64,000 nucleotides of DNA from Mycolicibacterium sp. lyk4-40-TYG-92 (lineage in GTDB: Bacteria > Actinomycetota > Actinomycetes > Mycobacteriales > Mycobacteriaceae): contig NZ_JARVRX010000003.1 of the NCBI RefSeq assembly GCF_030209435.1, positions 124,001 through 188,000 of the forward strand. The letters are read 5' to 3'. Below, one piece after another: positions 51,648 through 61,223 of this stretch. Position 1 is the stretch's first letter. Each line of letters opens with the position of its first letter. Made by a program: the position numbers and the translations under genes. Under the pieces are notes generated by a model. That model had not been told where the DNA came from. It did no database searches and was given only the letters and a program-made list of their open reading frames with translations.

Positions 51648-52202
51648 CTAGCGCCCGGCGGGTTGTGCCGCGGACACGGCCTGGGCCGCGGGAATGGAGC
51701 CCGTCGCCGTCGTCACACCGGGCAGGGTGGGCGTGAACGGCACGGCGCCGGGCACGCTCGGCACTGCGGGCATCGCGGGCAGCGTGGCCGGCAGTCCGCC
51801 GCCCTGCTGCGCCGACTGCATCAGACCCATCAGCTGCGGCAGCGTCAGCGGCAGCTTGCACTGTGAGGACAGCGTCACGAGCGGCGCCTGCAGGTTCTGC
51901 AGCGCGGCGCCCTCCTGGGGGTTGGCATCGAAGTAGGTCTTCAGCGCCGCCAACGACTGCGGGCCGGGCTGCTGCTGCGAAATGTTGGTCAGCGTCTGGT
52001 TCGCGGTGGGGTGCGCATCCAGATAGGTGCCCGTCGAGGTGGCGACCATGCCGATGGTCTTGGCGACCTGGCTGGCCGCGCACGGGTCCTGGCCGGCACC
52101 GGCCGACGGAGCCCCGAACGACGTCACGATCACACCGCCGAGCGCAGTTACAGCGAACGTCCCGGCGAGCCCGCGGCGAACCGCCGCACTGGTCGTCTTC
52201 AT
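51648..52202 (-). CDS. Haemophore-like secreted protein with Pro/Ala-rich tail (184 aa)
   Basis: The 184-residue protein has a signal peptide (GLAGTFAVTALGGVIVTSFG, cut near AGA-G). The mature domain, CAASQVAKTIGMVATSTGTY with LDAHPTANQTL and SSQCKLPLTLPQL, shares the two-cysteine helical pattern and the YLxxHP motif with its neighbour. A 65-residue low-complexity tail (AMPAVPSVPGAVP) is added. ATG 52202 follows GAGGAG; the GTG at 52217 overlaps that site. Probably a haem-binding paralogue from duplication; the tail may span the wall. Confidence 0.83.
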   Translation of the reverse strand: MKTTSAAVRRGLAGTFAVTALGGVIVTSFGAPSAGAGQDPCAASQVAKTIGMVATSTGTYLDAHPTANQTLTNISQQQPGPQSLAALKTYFDANPQEGAALQNLQAPLVTLSSQCKLPLTLPQLMGLMQSAQQGGGLPATLPAMPAVPSVPGAVPFTPTLPGVTTATGSIPAAQAVSAAQPAGR

Positions 52203-52612
52203 GGCAAATCTCCTCACCGGTTTACCGGCCTACGACGGCCGTGTAAACACTCGGCAAACTCTGGTTTCCCGGGGTGGCGCCGATGACGGCGCCGGCCGCA
52301 TCCGGGATTCGGCTCCCGCCATCTTGCCATCGCGACGAGTGCGGTGACCAATCCACACAGCAAATATCCAGGTCACCGCGGGGCTCGCGACCACCGCGAA
52401 AGCCCGCCGACGGGCGCCGACGTCGTTGCCGGCCGGTCCGGGAGCGGCCCGGTTGCAGTTGGATCAAGGTTGCCCGCCCGGCGCCGCAACGGCGCTCGCG
52501 GGCCGGTCACCCTACCCCATACTGGGGTAGGGTCGGCGGCACGCAACGCCGATCAGAAACTCCGGTGGCAACCGGGACGACCGCAGGAAGAGGGTTCGCC
52601 ATCCAGCAGTTG
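52203..52612. other. 410-bp divergent region between haemophore genes and mmpL11
   Basis: No convincing gene. It holds an inverted repeat GCGGTGACC/GGTCACCGC (52341-52349, 52371-52379) and the CsoR-like palindrome at 52509-52533. The rest looks like ordinary promoter DNA. Confidence 0.5.
52509..52533. promoter_or_regulatory. CsoR/RicR-like operator palindrome upstream of mmpL11
   Basis: ACCCTACCCC (52509-52518) and GGGGTAGGGT (52524-52533) are perfect 10-bp arms with a 5-base centre. The core TACCCC-N5-GGGGTA resembles operators of the copper-sensing CsoR/RicR repressors. It ends 79 bp before the mmpL11 start. Confidence 0.55.
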
Positions 52613-55540
52613 ATGATGCGGCTGAGCGGCCTGCTTCGGCGCTGGCGCTGGGTGGTCTTCGCCACCTGGCTGCTGCTCATGGTGCCGTCTCTGTATCTCA
52701 CGGCGACCCAGTCCAGCAACCTCAGCGGCGGCGGGTTCGAGGTCGCGGGCTCCCAGTCCCTGCACGTCCAGCGCGAGCTCGAGGACCATTTCCCCGACGA
52801 GGGCGCCTCACCGCTGGCCCTGGTCGCGGCCCCCGACGCCACCGCGTCGCAGGAAGACATGGCGGCCGCCGTCGACGAGCTGAAACGCATCGCGGCGGGC
52901 ATCTCCAGCGTCAAGGTCGTGCCCGATCCCGCGCAGGCCGAGCCGCAGGCCGGCAAACCCTACGTCGTGACGTTGCGCCTCGACTTCAACAACAGCGGCG
53001 CGGTCGACATCGCCAAGAAGCTGCGGACGGCGGTCGGCATCAAGGACGGCAAGCCGGGCCGGACGGCCGACGGCAAGGTCCGGCTGTACGTCATCGGACA
53101 GGGCGCGCTCGGCGCGGCCGCCAGCGAGACCACCAAGCACGACGTCGCCGAGGCCGAGAAGTGGAACCTGCCGATCGTGCTGATCGTGCTGCTGGCGGTG
53201 TTCGGCTCCCTTGCCGCCGCGGCCATGCCGATGCTGCTCGGTGCCTGCACGGTGATCGTGACGATGGGTGTGGTCTATCTCCTCTCCATCTGGGTCACCA
53301 TGAGCGTCTTCGCGACGACGACGCTGTCGATGTTCGGTATCGCGCTGGCCGTGGACTATTCACTGTTCATCCTCATGCGCTTCCGCGAGGAGCTGCGCGC
53401 CGGCCGCGACCCGGAGCAGGCTGTCGACGCGTCGATGGCGACGTCAGGTCTGGCGGTGGTGCTGTCCGGGCTGACGGTGATCGCCTCGATCACCGGCATC
53501 TATCTGATCGGCACCCCGGTGCTGTCGTCGATGGCCACCGGCGCCATCCTGGCCGTCGCCGTCGCGGTGCTGACGTCGACCACCCTGATCCCGGCCGTGC
53601 TGGCCACGTTCGGCAAGCGGGTCGCCAAACGCTCGTCGTGGCTGCACGTGTCCCGCCGCTCCGACGCCACGCAGTCCCCGTTCTGGACCCAGTGGACCGA
53701 ACGCACCATGCGCTGTCCGTGGCTGTCGGCACTGCTCGCCGCCGTCTTCCTGATCGCGCTGGCGGCACCGTCGTTCGGCATGCAGCTGGGCAACAGCATG
53801 CTGCGCCAGTTCGCCCCGACCCACGAGATTCGCAGCGGCGTGGCCGCCGCGGCGGAGGCGCTGGGCCCAGGTGCCCTCGGCCCGCTCCGGGTGCTCGTGA
53901 CGTTCCCCGACGCGACGGCCTCCGACCCGCAGAACACCGCGACGCTCGACGCGCTGCACCAGACCATGACGCAGGCGCCCGACGTGGCCCAGGTGGCGCC
54001 GCCGGTGTTCAGCAACGACAACCGCAGCGCCCTGTTCTCGGTGGTGCTCTCGGTCGACCCCGAAGACCTCGTCGCGCGTGACTCCATCACGTGGCTGCGG
54101 CAGCACCTGCCGGGTACCCGCGTCCCCGGCGGCCCCTCGTTTTCGATCGCCGTGGGTGGGCCGACGGCGCTGATCATGGACTTCGACCACCGCGTCGCGA
54201 ACACCGAGATCCTGGTGTTTGTGTTCGTGTCGCTCATCGCGTTCGTGATGCTGCTGATCTCGATCCGCTCGGTCGTCCTGGCGCTCAAGGGCGTCCTGAT
54301 GACGGTGCTCTCGGTGGCCGCGGCGTACGGCAGCCTCGTGATCGTCTTCGAGTGGGGGTGGTTCAGTGCGCTCGGGTTCAAGCCGCTGGAATCGCTGGAC
54401 ACCACCATCCCGCCGCTGGTGCTGGCGATGACGTTCGGGCTGTCGATGGACTACGAGATCTTCCTGCTGACGCGTATCCGGGAACGCTTCCTGCAGACCG
54501 GCAACACGCGCGATGCCGTCGCGTACGGCGTCAGCACCAGCGCGCGCACCATCACGAGCGCCGCGCTGATCATGATCGCCGTGTTCATCGGCTTCGCGTT
54601 CGCCGGTATGCCGCTGGTGGCCCAGATGGGTGTGGCCTGCGCCGTGGCCATCGCGGTCGACGCGACGGTGGTCCGGCTCGTTCTGGTGCCGGCGCTGATG
54701 GCGATGTTCGACCAGTGGAACTGGTGGCTGCCGAAGTGGCTCGACCGCCTGCTGCCGTCGGTGGATTTCGACAAACCGCTGCCCACCACCGATACCGGCA
54801 GCCTCGTGATCATCCCCGACGACATCTCCGCGCTGGGCCCGTCCGGCGCCGAGCTCCGCAGCGTCGTCAAGTCCGCCGCCAAACTGAAAAGCCTTGCGTC
54901 GCAGACCGTTACCGTCGCCGATCCGCTGGCGTTCAGTGGCTGTGAGCCAGGCGAGCAGCAGTACGTGCCGCGCGCCGTGCCCCGCCGGATCGCGGCGGCG
55001 CCGCCACGCACGGACCGGTCCCGCACCGGGCTGGCGCTGCTGCGGGGGCGCGCACACGGCCATTCCCGGTCCGCGTCGGACAACCCCGACGTGCACCCCG
55101 TCACCATGTGGGGTGGACGGCTGTCGGTCGCCCTCGACGCGCTGTCGCTCCGCGACACCGATGGCCCCGCCATCGAGCGCCGCAGCCCTGTGGAAACCAC
55201 GACGGTGCTGCTGCCCACCGGCGACCGGCTCGAGATCCCGACGGGCGCCGAGACGCTGCGGCTGGCGGGCTACCTGATCATGTCCCGCAACAGCGTCCAG
55301 GACTACGCCCACTTCGTCGACCTGGTGTCCTGCATGGACATCCGGACCGCGGCCGCGGTTCTCGCCGGAATTGACGGGTATTACTGTGGAGAACGGTCGA
55401 AGAACCAGTGGGTGGCCACCCAGTTGGTCCGCAGGTTGGCCGACCCGCACCCGTTCGACGACCAGGAAACGGCAGATTGGCCCGACGTCAAACAGCGTTG
55501 TCTGGCGGTGGCAGTGGCCATGTTGGAGGAGGCGAGGTGA
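52613..55540 (+). CDS. mmpL11: RND lipid/haem transporter MmpL11
   Basis: The 975-residue transporter exports monomeromycolyl lipids and takes part in haem acquisition in mycobacteria. Both Asp-Tyr proton pairs are present: IALAVDYSLFILMRFREE and FGLSMDYEIFLLTRIRER. The C-terminal soluble domain from about residue 710 contains RSPVETTTVLLPTGDRLEIP and LIMSRNSVQDYAHF, as remembered for Rv0202c. ATG 52613 (MMRLSG) matches the homologue start; the 339-bp in-frame upstream extension is an artefact that runs through the CsoR-like site. The stop overlaps the GTG of the next gene. Confidence 0.96.
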   Translation: MMRLSGLLRRWRWVVFATWLLLMVPSLYLTATQSSNLSGGGFEVAGSQSLHVQRELEDHFPDEGASPLALVAAPDATASQEDMAAAVDELKRIAAGISSVKVVPDPAQAEPQAGKPYVVTLRLDFNNSGAVDIAKKLRTAVGIKDGKPGRTADGKVRLYVIGQGALGAAASETTKHDVAEAEKWNLPIVLIVLLAVFGSLAAAAMPMLLGACTVIVTMGVVYLLSIWVTMSVFATTTLSMFGIALAVDYSLFILMRFREELRAGRDPEQAVDASMATSGLAVVLSGLTVIASITGIYLIGTPVLSSMATGAILAVAVAVLTSTTLIPAVLATFGKRVAKRSSWLHVSRRSDATQSPFWTQWTERTMRCPWLSALLAAVFLIALAAPSFGMQLGNSMLRQFAPTHEIRSGVAAAAEALGPGALGPLRVLVTFPDATASDPQNTATLDALHQTMTQAPDVAQVAPPVFSNDNRSALFSVVLSVDPEDLVARDSITWLRQHLPGTRVPGGPSFSIAVGGPTALIMDFDHRVANTEILVFVFVSLIAFVMLLISIRSVVLALKGVLMTVLSVAAAYGSLVIVFEWGWFSALGFKPLESLDTTIPPLVLAMTFGLSMDYEIFLLTRIRERFLQTGNTRDAVAYGVSTSARTITSAALIMIAVFIGFAFAGMPLVAQMGVACAVAIAVDATVVRLVLVPALMAMFDQWNWWLPKWLDRLLPSVDFDKPLPTTDTGSLVIIPDDISALGPSGAELRSVVKSAAKLKSLASQTVTVADPLAFSGCEPGEQQYVPRAVPRRIAAAPPRTDRSRTGLALLRGRAHGHSRSASDNPDVHPVTMWGGRLSVALDALSLRDTDGPAIERRSPVETTTVLLPTGDRLEIPTGAETLRLAGYLIMSRNSVQDYAHFVDLVSCMDIRTAAAVLAGIDGYYCGERSKNQWVATQLVRRLADPHPFDDQETADWPDVKQRCLAVAVAMLEEAR

Positions 55541-56076
55541 CGTTGACATCCGAAGTGAGGGACACCCCTTCTGGTGCCGACGATCCCGGTGACTCCACCC
55601 CAGCCGGCACCAACGGGACACCCACCGTCGCGTTTCCGGCGCAGGCGCCGGGCGAGAAGCCGGTCGAGTTCTGGTCGACCTCGGCCATCCGCGCCGCCCT
55701 GGAGAACGACGACCTGGCGGTGTGGCAGCGCATCGTCGTCGCCATCAAGCGCGACCCGTTCGGCCGCACCGCGCGTCAGGTCGAGGAGATCCTGGCGACA
55801 ACCAACCCGTACGGCATCTCCAAGGCACTGTCCGAGGTGCTGGCCCGCGCCCGCACCCAACTCGAGGCCAACGAATGCGCCGAGGTGGCGCGCCAGATCC
55901 GGCTGCTGATGGAACGCTCCGGTCTCAGCGAGACGGAGTTCGCGTCCCGCATCGGTGTCGGCACACAAGAACTCTCGGCCTACACCGAAGGCACCACCAG
56001 CCCGTCGGCCGCGCTGCTGGTGCGCATGCGACGGCTCTCGGACCGGTTCGCCCGGATGCGGTCCGCCCGCTCCTGA
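55537..56076 (+). CDS. Helix-turn-helix protein coupled to mmpL11, Rv0201c-like
   Basis: The 179-residue protein has an unstructured N-terminus, a helical centre (AIRAALENDDLAVWQRIVVA with RDPFGRTARQVEEIL) and a C-terminal XRE-like helix-turn-helix, LMERSGLSETEFASRIGV with ELSAYTEGTTSPSAALLVRM. GTG 55537 overlaps the mmpL11 stop (GTGA), so the two are translationally coupled. It may be a local regulator; that is inference. Confidence 0.82.
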   Translation: MTLTSEVRDTPSGADDPGDSTPAGTNGTPTVAFPAQAPGEKPVEFWSTSAIRAALENDDLAVWQRIVVAIKRDPFGRTARQVEEILATTNPYGISKALSEVLARARTQLEANECAEVARQIRLLMERSGLSETEFASRIGVGTQELSAYTEGTTSPSAALLVRMRRLSDRFARMRSARS

Positions 56077-56094
56077 GCCGGCGCCCGAGTCGTC

Positions 56095-56784
56095 CTACCG
56101 CGACGCGATCGGGGTCACATCCATGACCAGCCAGCGTCCGTCCTGCTTCGTCAGCGTGACCCGCAAGCCCAGCACCGTCGTCTGCGCGGGTTTGTTCGGG
56201 GTGTTCTGACTGGCCCGCATGACCACTGCGACACTGGCGAAATTCGGGCCGATGGTCTCGATACCGGCCGAGATGGTGCTGGCCTGCCCGGCCACGCCAC
56301 GGCTGGTCAGATCCTTGGCGACCGCGTTGAACTCGTTGCGGTAGGCCTCCGCACGCTGCGGTGCCATCAACGACGTGGCCCGGTCGATCGACACGTTCGG
56401 CGCGCCGGGGGTGAAGGTCGCCGACGCCTCCGCGACGCTGCTGGCGATGCCGACCACCATCGACATGTCGGCGCTCGTGGTGCGGTCCGGCACCGTCCAC
56501 TTGGTGTAGCCGACGATGGCGGCTGCGACCACGGCCACCGCCGTCAGCCCGACGACCGCGAGCCGCAACCTGGGTGCGTCGTCATCGGTGCCCATGGTGA
56601 CGCCGTCCCGGCGGAACAGCACGACGTTGACCACCGACGCCTGCAGCACCAGCAGCCCGACGATGGTGCCCACCACGACCCACCACAGCGGCCGCTCCAG
56701 GGCCAGCCCGATGTAGACGAGGCTCGCCAGCACCGCGAGCGGCGCCAGGATGTCGAAGACCAGTACCCGCCACGCGTTCCTCAT
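56095..56784 (-). CDS. Mce-associated-like membrane protein, Rv0200-like
   Basis: The 229-residue protein has two N-terminal membrane segments (VLVFDILAPLAVLASLVYIG and WWVVVGTIVGLLVLQASVVN), a third (LRLAVVGLTAVAVVAAAIVG), then an extracytoplasmic NTF2-like domain (FTPGAPNVSIDRATSLM to DGRWLVMDVTPIASR). Such single-domain proteins resemble Mce-associated (Mas) proteins. It equals Rv0200 in length as recalled. ATG 56784 overlaps the stop of the upstream gene by 4 bp (ATGA). Confidence 0.83.
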   Translation of the reverse strand: MRNAWRVLVFDILAPLAVLASLVYIGLALERPLWWVVVGTIVGLLVLQASVVNVVLFRRDGVTMGTDDDAPRLRLAVVGLTAVAVVAAAIVGYTKWTVPDRTTSADMSMVVGIASSVAEASATFTPGAPNVSIDRATSLMAPQRAEAYRNEFNAVAKDLTSRGVAGQASTISAGIETIGPNFASVAVVMRASQNTPNKPAQTTVLGLRVTLTKQDGRWLVMDVTPIASR

Positions 56785-57461
56785 CGCAGCGTCTCCAATC
56801 GGGAGATCAGCAGCTTGCCGCCGACGTCGGACACCCCGAGACGCAGCCGCCAGCGCACGGTCTGCGGCTTGGCACCGGCGTTCTGGCTCACGGACGTCGC
56901 GATCACGAGCACCGTCGTCGTATCCGAGGAGATCGCCGCCAACTCCGGCTGGACCGCTGGTTTGCCCTGCTCCCCGGGCGGTGCGTGGTGCAGCGTCTCC
57001 AGTGCGACGGATTCGATCTGCCCGCTGGTCTGGCTCTGCAGCTTCTGCACCAGCTGGGTGAACGGCGCGACGGTGGCGTCGAAGTCGGCGTTGAGCTGGC
57101 CGACGGTGCCCTCGTGCAGCTTCGGCACGTTGACGGCGACGTTGTCCTTGGTCATGTTGATCAGCAGGTTGGCCCACTCGGCGGCGGTCTTCATCGCCTG
57201 CGCCTCGTGCGCGCGGTCCTTGTCGTCGGCCCGGTGGCCCAGGTAGACCCAGGTCGCGACGACGACAGCGACCGCCGCGACGACACCCAGCACCGCCGAG
57301 GCGATGCCGTAGCGGCTGAAGATTCCCTCAGCTTGATCGCTCGACGCGGAAGCCGCGGCTGTGGGCTTGGCGTCAGTGGCGGCGCCGGCCGATCCGGTGT
57401 CTTTCGCTGTGTCTTTCGCAGCGTCTTTTTCGGCGGAGTCTTCGCTGCGCTCGTCGGGCAT
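56781..57461 (-). CDS. Mce-associated-like membrane protein, Rv0199-like
   Basis: The 226-residue protein has an acidic/alanine-rich cytoplasmic N-terminus of about 60 residues, one membrane segment (IASAVLGVVAAVAVVVATWV) and an exported domain with the same strand layout as the downstream protein (ADFDATVAPFTQLVQKLQSQ; VRWRLRLGVSDVGGKLLISR). ATG 57461 is chosen from the family start MPDERSEDS. The two genes overlap by 4 bp and look like one operon. They are divergent from zmp1 by 59 bp. Confidence 0.83.
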   Translation of the reverse strand: MPDERSEDSAEKDAAKDTAKDTGSAGAATDAKPTAAASASSDQAEGIFSRYGIASAVLGVVAAVAVVVATWVYLGHRADDKDRAHEAQAMKTAAEWANLLINMTKDNVAVNVPKLHEGTVGQLNADFDATVAPFTQLVQKLQSQTSGQIESVALETLHHAPPGEQGKPAVQPELAAISSDTTTVLVIATSVSQNAGAKPQTVRWRLRLGVSDVGGKLLISRLETLR

Positions 57462-57520
57462 GGGCGTGAGGCTACCCGCAGCGCCCTCCGGCACTGCAGC
57501 GGCGATGGCAGGATGGCGAG

Positions 57521-59494
57521 GTGACTCTCGAAGCTACCTCTCCCCGATCCGGTATCGACCTGAGCTACCTCGACCCCGACGCCCGTCCGCAGGACGACCT
57601 GTTCGGTCACGTCAACGGCCGCTGGCTCACCGACTACGACATCCCGGCCGACCGCGCCACCGACGGCGCCTTCCGCCTGCTGGCCGACCGCGCCGAAGAG
57701 CAGGTGCGCGATCTCATCACGACGGCCTCGGGCCCGGTCGGCTCCGACGCACAGCGCATCGGCGACCTCTACGCAAGCTTCATGGATACCGAGCGGGTAG
57801 CTGCCGTCGGCCTTGCGCCGCTGCGGGCGGAGCTCGCGCTGGTTTCTGCTGCTGCCGACCCTGCCGCTCTCGCCGCCGTACTCGGCGGGCTGCAGCGCAC
57901 CGGCGTCGGCGGTGGCGCGGGCGCGTACGTCGACACCGATTCCAAGGACTCGACGCGGTACCTGTTGCACTTCACGCAGTCCGGCCTGGGCCTGCCCGAC
58001 GAGTCGTACTACCGCGAACCGGCACACGCGGCGGTGCTGGCGGCCTACCCACAGCACATCGCCCGCATGCTGAGCCTGGTCTTCGGCGGCGATCAGGCCG
58101 AGACCGCCGCCCGGATCGTCGCGCTGGAGACCAAACTGGCCGCGGCGCACTGGGACGTGGTCAAGCGCCGCGACGCGGATCTGAGCTACAACCTGCGGCG
58201 ATTCGCCGATCTGGCCGACGAGGCACCCGGCTTCGACTGGAACGGCTGGCTGTCGGCCGTGGGCGCGTCGGCCGACGTGGTCGCCGAAGTCGTTGTGCGG
58301 CAACCCGATTTCCTCGTCGCGTTCGCGGCGCTGTGGGCGTCCGAGCCGCTCGAGGACTGGAAGGCATGGCTGAGCTGGCGCGTGATCAGCGGCCGCGCCC
58401 CGATCCTGACCGACGACCTGGTCGCGGAGAACTTCGACTTCTACGGCCGCACCCTGTCGGGCACCGAGGCGATCCGGGACCGCTGGAAGCGCGGCGTCGG
58501 CCTGGTCGAGAGCCTGATGGGCGACGCCGTCGGAAAGCTTTACGTGGAGCGGCATTTCCCGCCGTCGCACAAGGCGCGGATGGACGAGCTGGTGGCGAAT
58601 CTGCGCGAGGCCTACCGCGTCAGCATCACCAACCTGGAGTGGATGACGCCCGAGACCCGGCAGCGCGCGCTGGCCAAGCTGGACAAGTTCACCCCGAAGA
58701 TCGGCTACCCGGCGCGCTGGCGGGACTACTCGGAGCTGGTGATCGACGCCGGCGACCTGTACGGCAACTACCTGCGCGGCCAGGCCGTCGAGCACGACCG
58801 GGAGCTGGCCAAGCTGGGCAGCGAAGTGGACCGCGACGAGTGGTTCATGACGCCGCAGACGGTGAACGCCTACTACAACCCGGGGATGAACGAGATCGTC
58901 TTCCCGGCAGCCATTCTGCAGCCGCCGTTCTTCGACGCCGAGGCCGACGACGCCGCCAACTACGGCGGGATCGGCGCCGTCATCGGGCACGAGATCGGGC
59001 ACGGCTTCGACGACCAGGGCGCCAAGTACGACGGCGACGGCAACCTCGTCGACTGGTGGACCGATGCCGACCGCACCGAATTCGGTTTGCGCACAAAGGC
59101 TCTCATCGAGCAGTACGAGGGCTTCACGCCGCGGGCGCTCGACGCGGGCCACCACGTCAACGGTGCGTTCACCGTCGGCGAGAACATCGGCGACCTGGGC
59201 GGGCTGTCCATCGCGCTGCTGGCCTACGAGCTGTCACTGGGCGGCAAGGAGGCTCCCGTCATCGACGGGCTGACCGGCGTCCAGCGCGTCTACTTCGGCT
59301 GGGCTCAGGTGTGGCGCACCAAATCCCGTGACGCCGAAGCCATTCGGCGGCTCGCCGTCGACCCGCACTCGCCGCCGGAGTTCCGGTGCAACGGTGTGAT
59401 CCGGAACATCGATTCGTTCTACGAGGCGTTCGACGTCAACACGTCCGACGAGCTGTACCTGGATCCGGCTGAGCGCGTGCGCATCTGGAATTAG
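57521..59494 (+). CDS. zmp1: M13-family zinc metallopeptidase Zmp1
   Basis: The 657-residue neprilysin-type endopeptidase has the zinc motif HEIGH (490-494), with the third ligand in E554-N-I-G-D558, and the substrate-binding NAYYNPGMNEIVFPA. There is no signal peptide, as in the M. tuberculosis enzyme that is nevertheless found outside the cell and is linked to inflammasome suppression. GTG 57521 gives the family length. A very strong terminator follows. Confidence 0.95.
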   Translation: MTLEATSPRSGIDLSYLDPDARPQDDLFGHVNGRWLTDYDIPADRATDGAFRLLADRAEEQVRDLITTASGPVGSDAQRIGDLYASFMDTERVAAVGLAPLRAELALVSAAADPAALAAVLGGLQRTGVGGGAGAYVDTDSKDSTRYLLHFTQSGLGLPDESYYREPAHAAVLAAYPQHIARMLSLVFGGDQAETAARIVALETKLAAAHWDVVKRRDADLSYNLRRFADLADEAPGFDWNGWLSAVGASADVVAEVVVRQPDFLVAFAALWASEPLEDWKAWLSWRVISGRAPILTDDLVAENFDFYGRTLSGTEAIRDRWKRGVGLVESLMGDAVGKLYVERHFPPSHKARMDELVANLREAYRVSITNLEWMTPETRQRALAKLDKFTPKIGYPARWRDYSELVIDAGDLYGNYLRGQAVEHDRELAKLGSEVDRDEWFMTPQTVNAYYNPGMNEIVFPAAILQPPFFDAEADDAANYGGIGAVIGHEIGHGFDDQGAKYDGDGNLVDWWTDADRTEFGLRTKALIEQYEGFTPRALDAGHHVNGAFTVGENIGDLGGLSIALLAYELSLGGKEAPVIDGLTGVQRVYFGWAQVWRTKSRDAEAIRRLAVDPHSPPEFRCNGVIRNIDSFYEAFDVNTSDELYLDPAERVRIWN

Positions 59495-59505
59495 CCGGAC
59501 AACGC

Positions 59506-59539
59506 AAAACCCCCTATTTCCGACGAAATAGGGGGTTTT
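59506..59539. terminator. Strong bidirectional terminator after zmp1
   Basis: Perfect 15-bp stem AAAACCCCCTATTTC (59506-59520) and GAAATAGGGGGTTTT (59525-59539) with a CGAC tetraloop. The TTTT and AAAA ends give a U tract for both directions. It serves zmp1 and the convergent transpeptidase gene. Confidence 0.9.
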
Positions 59540-59553
59540 CGCGTTATACAGGG

Positions 59554-60624
59554 TCAGCGCGTGCTGGCGCCCGAACCCGAACCGCTCGATGTCGACGGAG
59601 TTGCGGCGGGGGTCTGCATGCCCCACTGCCAGTCGCCCGCACCGTCGGAGTAGTTGTACAGGCCGACCGAGTTCTTCACGACGATCGGGTCGCCGCTGCC
59701 GAACTGGTCGTAGAACCACTTGGCGTTGTCGGGCGCGAGGTTGATGCAGCCGTGGCTGACGTTGCGCTTGCCCTGGTCGGACACCGACCACGGGGCGCTG
59801 TGCACGAACGCACCGCTGTTGTCGATGCGGACCGCCCACTGCACCTTCAGCTTGTAGCCCTGCGGCGAGTCGACGGGGACGCCGTAGGTCGACGAGTCCA
59901 TCACGACCTCCGGGAACTTCTCCAACACGTAGTAGGTGCCGTTCTTGGTCTCGTCGCCGGTCTTGCCCATGGACATCGGGAACGTCTTCTCGACCACGCC
60001 GTTGCGGCTGATGGTCATCTGGTGCGTCGCGTTGTCGGCAGTGGCGACCAGCGCGTCACCGGTGCGGAAGCTCGACTTGGTGCCCGCGGCGTCAATGTTG
60101 ACGACGGTGTTCGCCGGCCAGAAGGCGATGGGCCGCCAGCGCAGCTGGGTGTCGGTCACCCAATAGAACATGCCCGGCACCGGCGGGTTCGACGAGATGT
60201 GCACGGCGTCCTGCGCCATCTGCTTGTTGGCGATGGGCCGCGGGAAGTTGATGTAGATCGGCTTGGCCACACCCACCATGGACCCGTTCACCGGGTTGAA
60301 GGTCGGCGGGTTGAACGGCGGCTGGCCGACGAACGGCGTCGGGTTCTGGCCGGCCGGGGTGCCTGCCGGGATCGGCTGGGGTTCGCCGGGGATCGGGGCG
60401 CCCGGGATGACCGGAGGCGGCGCGGGGGCCGGTTCAGCAGCCGGCGGGATCGGCGGCGGCAAGGGGGCCTCAGTGGGAAGGCCGGGATCGATCGGCGCTG
60501 CTGCCACACCGGGGTCCGGCGCATCCGGGTCGGCCAGTGCCGACGGGGTTGCGACGGTCATCCCGGCGACCAGTCCGGCCGCCACGACCGCGGTCAGTAG
60601 CTTGCTCTTGTTCCACTGCGGCAT
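59554..60624 (-). CDS. L,D-transpeptidase (YkuD domain), Rv0192-like
   Basis: The 356-residue protein makes 3-3 cross-links in peptidoglycan. It has a signal peptide ([20 protein letters not shown], cleaved near ALA-D), a proline-rich linker of about 60 residues, an Ig-like domain, and a YkuD domain with the nucleophile C293 in [19 protein letters not shown]. The histidine in GAFVHSAPW completes the active site. ATG 60624 follows GGAGG by 6 bp. It sits beside zmp1, as Rv0192 does near Rv0198c in memory, so LdtMt4 is the likely orthologue. Confidence 0.92.
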   Translation of the reverse strand: MPQWNKSKLLTAVVAAGLVAGMTVATPSALADPDAPDPGVAAAPIDPGLPTEAPLPPPIPPAAEPAPAPPPVIPGAPIPGEPQPIPAGTPAGQNPTPFVGQPPFNPPTFNPVNGSMVGVAKPIYINFPRPIANKQMAQDAVHISSNPPVPGMFYWVTDTQLRWRPIAFWPANTVVNIDAAGTKSSFRTGDALVATADNATHQMTISRNGVVEKTFPMSMGKTGDETKNGTYYVLEKFPEVVMDSSTYGVPVDSPQGYKLKVQWAVRIDNSGAFVHSAPWSVSDQGKRNVSHGCINLAPDNAKWFYDQFGSGDPIVVKNSVGLYNYSDGAGDWQWGMQTPAATPSTSSGSGSGASTR

Positions 60625-60846
60625 CCGCCACCTCCAGTTCACAACGTCCCCAGTCTCTCATAGCGCGCTGACCGGCCTCCCCCGCGAAAGGCCGTCGCAC
60701 CCCGATTCCGGCCTCGTGACAGGCCGCTGAACTGCAGAGTTGATCGCCGCCGACGTGTGCGGTGTTACTTCGGCCGGCCGCGCTCGACACCCCGGAAACG
60801 CCAGGGGCGGCTGTCGAAGCCCGGGGATCCGCGCACAATCGACCTT

Positions 60847-61146
60847 GTGATTGTTGCCTTCAGCGTCAGCCCGATGGGTGGTGACGAGTCCGGCGGCGTC
60901 GGCGCGGCCGTCGCCGCAGCCGTGCGCGTGGTGCGCGAGTCAGGTCTGCCCAACGAGACCAACGCGATGTTCACGAACATCGAGGGCGAATGGGACGAGG
61001 TGATGGCCGTCGTCAAACGCGCCGTGGACGCGGTGGCGGCGGCGTCCCCACGGGTCAGCCTGGTCCTCAAGGCCGACATCCGCCCCGGCTACACCGGTCA
61101 GCTGACCGCGAAGGTCCAGCGCATCGAGGACGAACTCGGCACGTAG
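60847..61146 (+). CDS. Thiamine-binding (MTH1187/UPF0045) family protein
   Basis: The 99-residue protein begins [15 protein letters not shown], the characteristic first strand, and has [20 protein letters not shown] and [17 protein letters not shown]. Family members are small ferredoxin-like dimers that bind thiamine or related cofactors, or act as regulators. The GTG at 60847 is favoured because the longer frame adds 30 unusual residues. It is separate from the atzF operon by 77 bp. Confidence 0.85.
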   Translation: MIVAFSVSPMGGDESGGVGAAVAAAVRVVRESGLPNETNAMFTNIEGEWDEVMAVVKRAVDAVAAASPRVSLVLKADIRPGYTGQLTAKVQRIEDELGT

Positions 61147-61223
61147 CGCGGGCGGCAACCGCTAACACGATCGACACACGGCCGTGACGGCCGGCGACAT
61201 CATCGTGCCGACAATCGTCAGGC

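Noticed and set aside
52274..52612. 113-residue N-terminal extension of MmpL11
   Set aside because: Arg/Pro-rich and reads through the CsoR-like operator; homologues begin MMRLS as at 52613.
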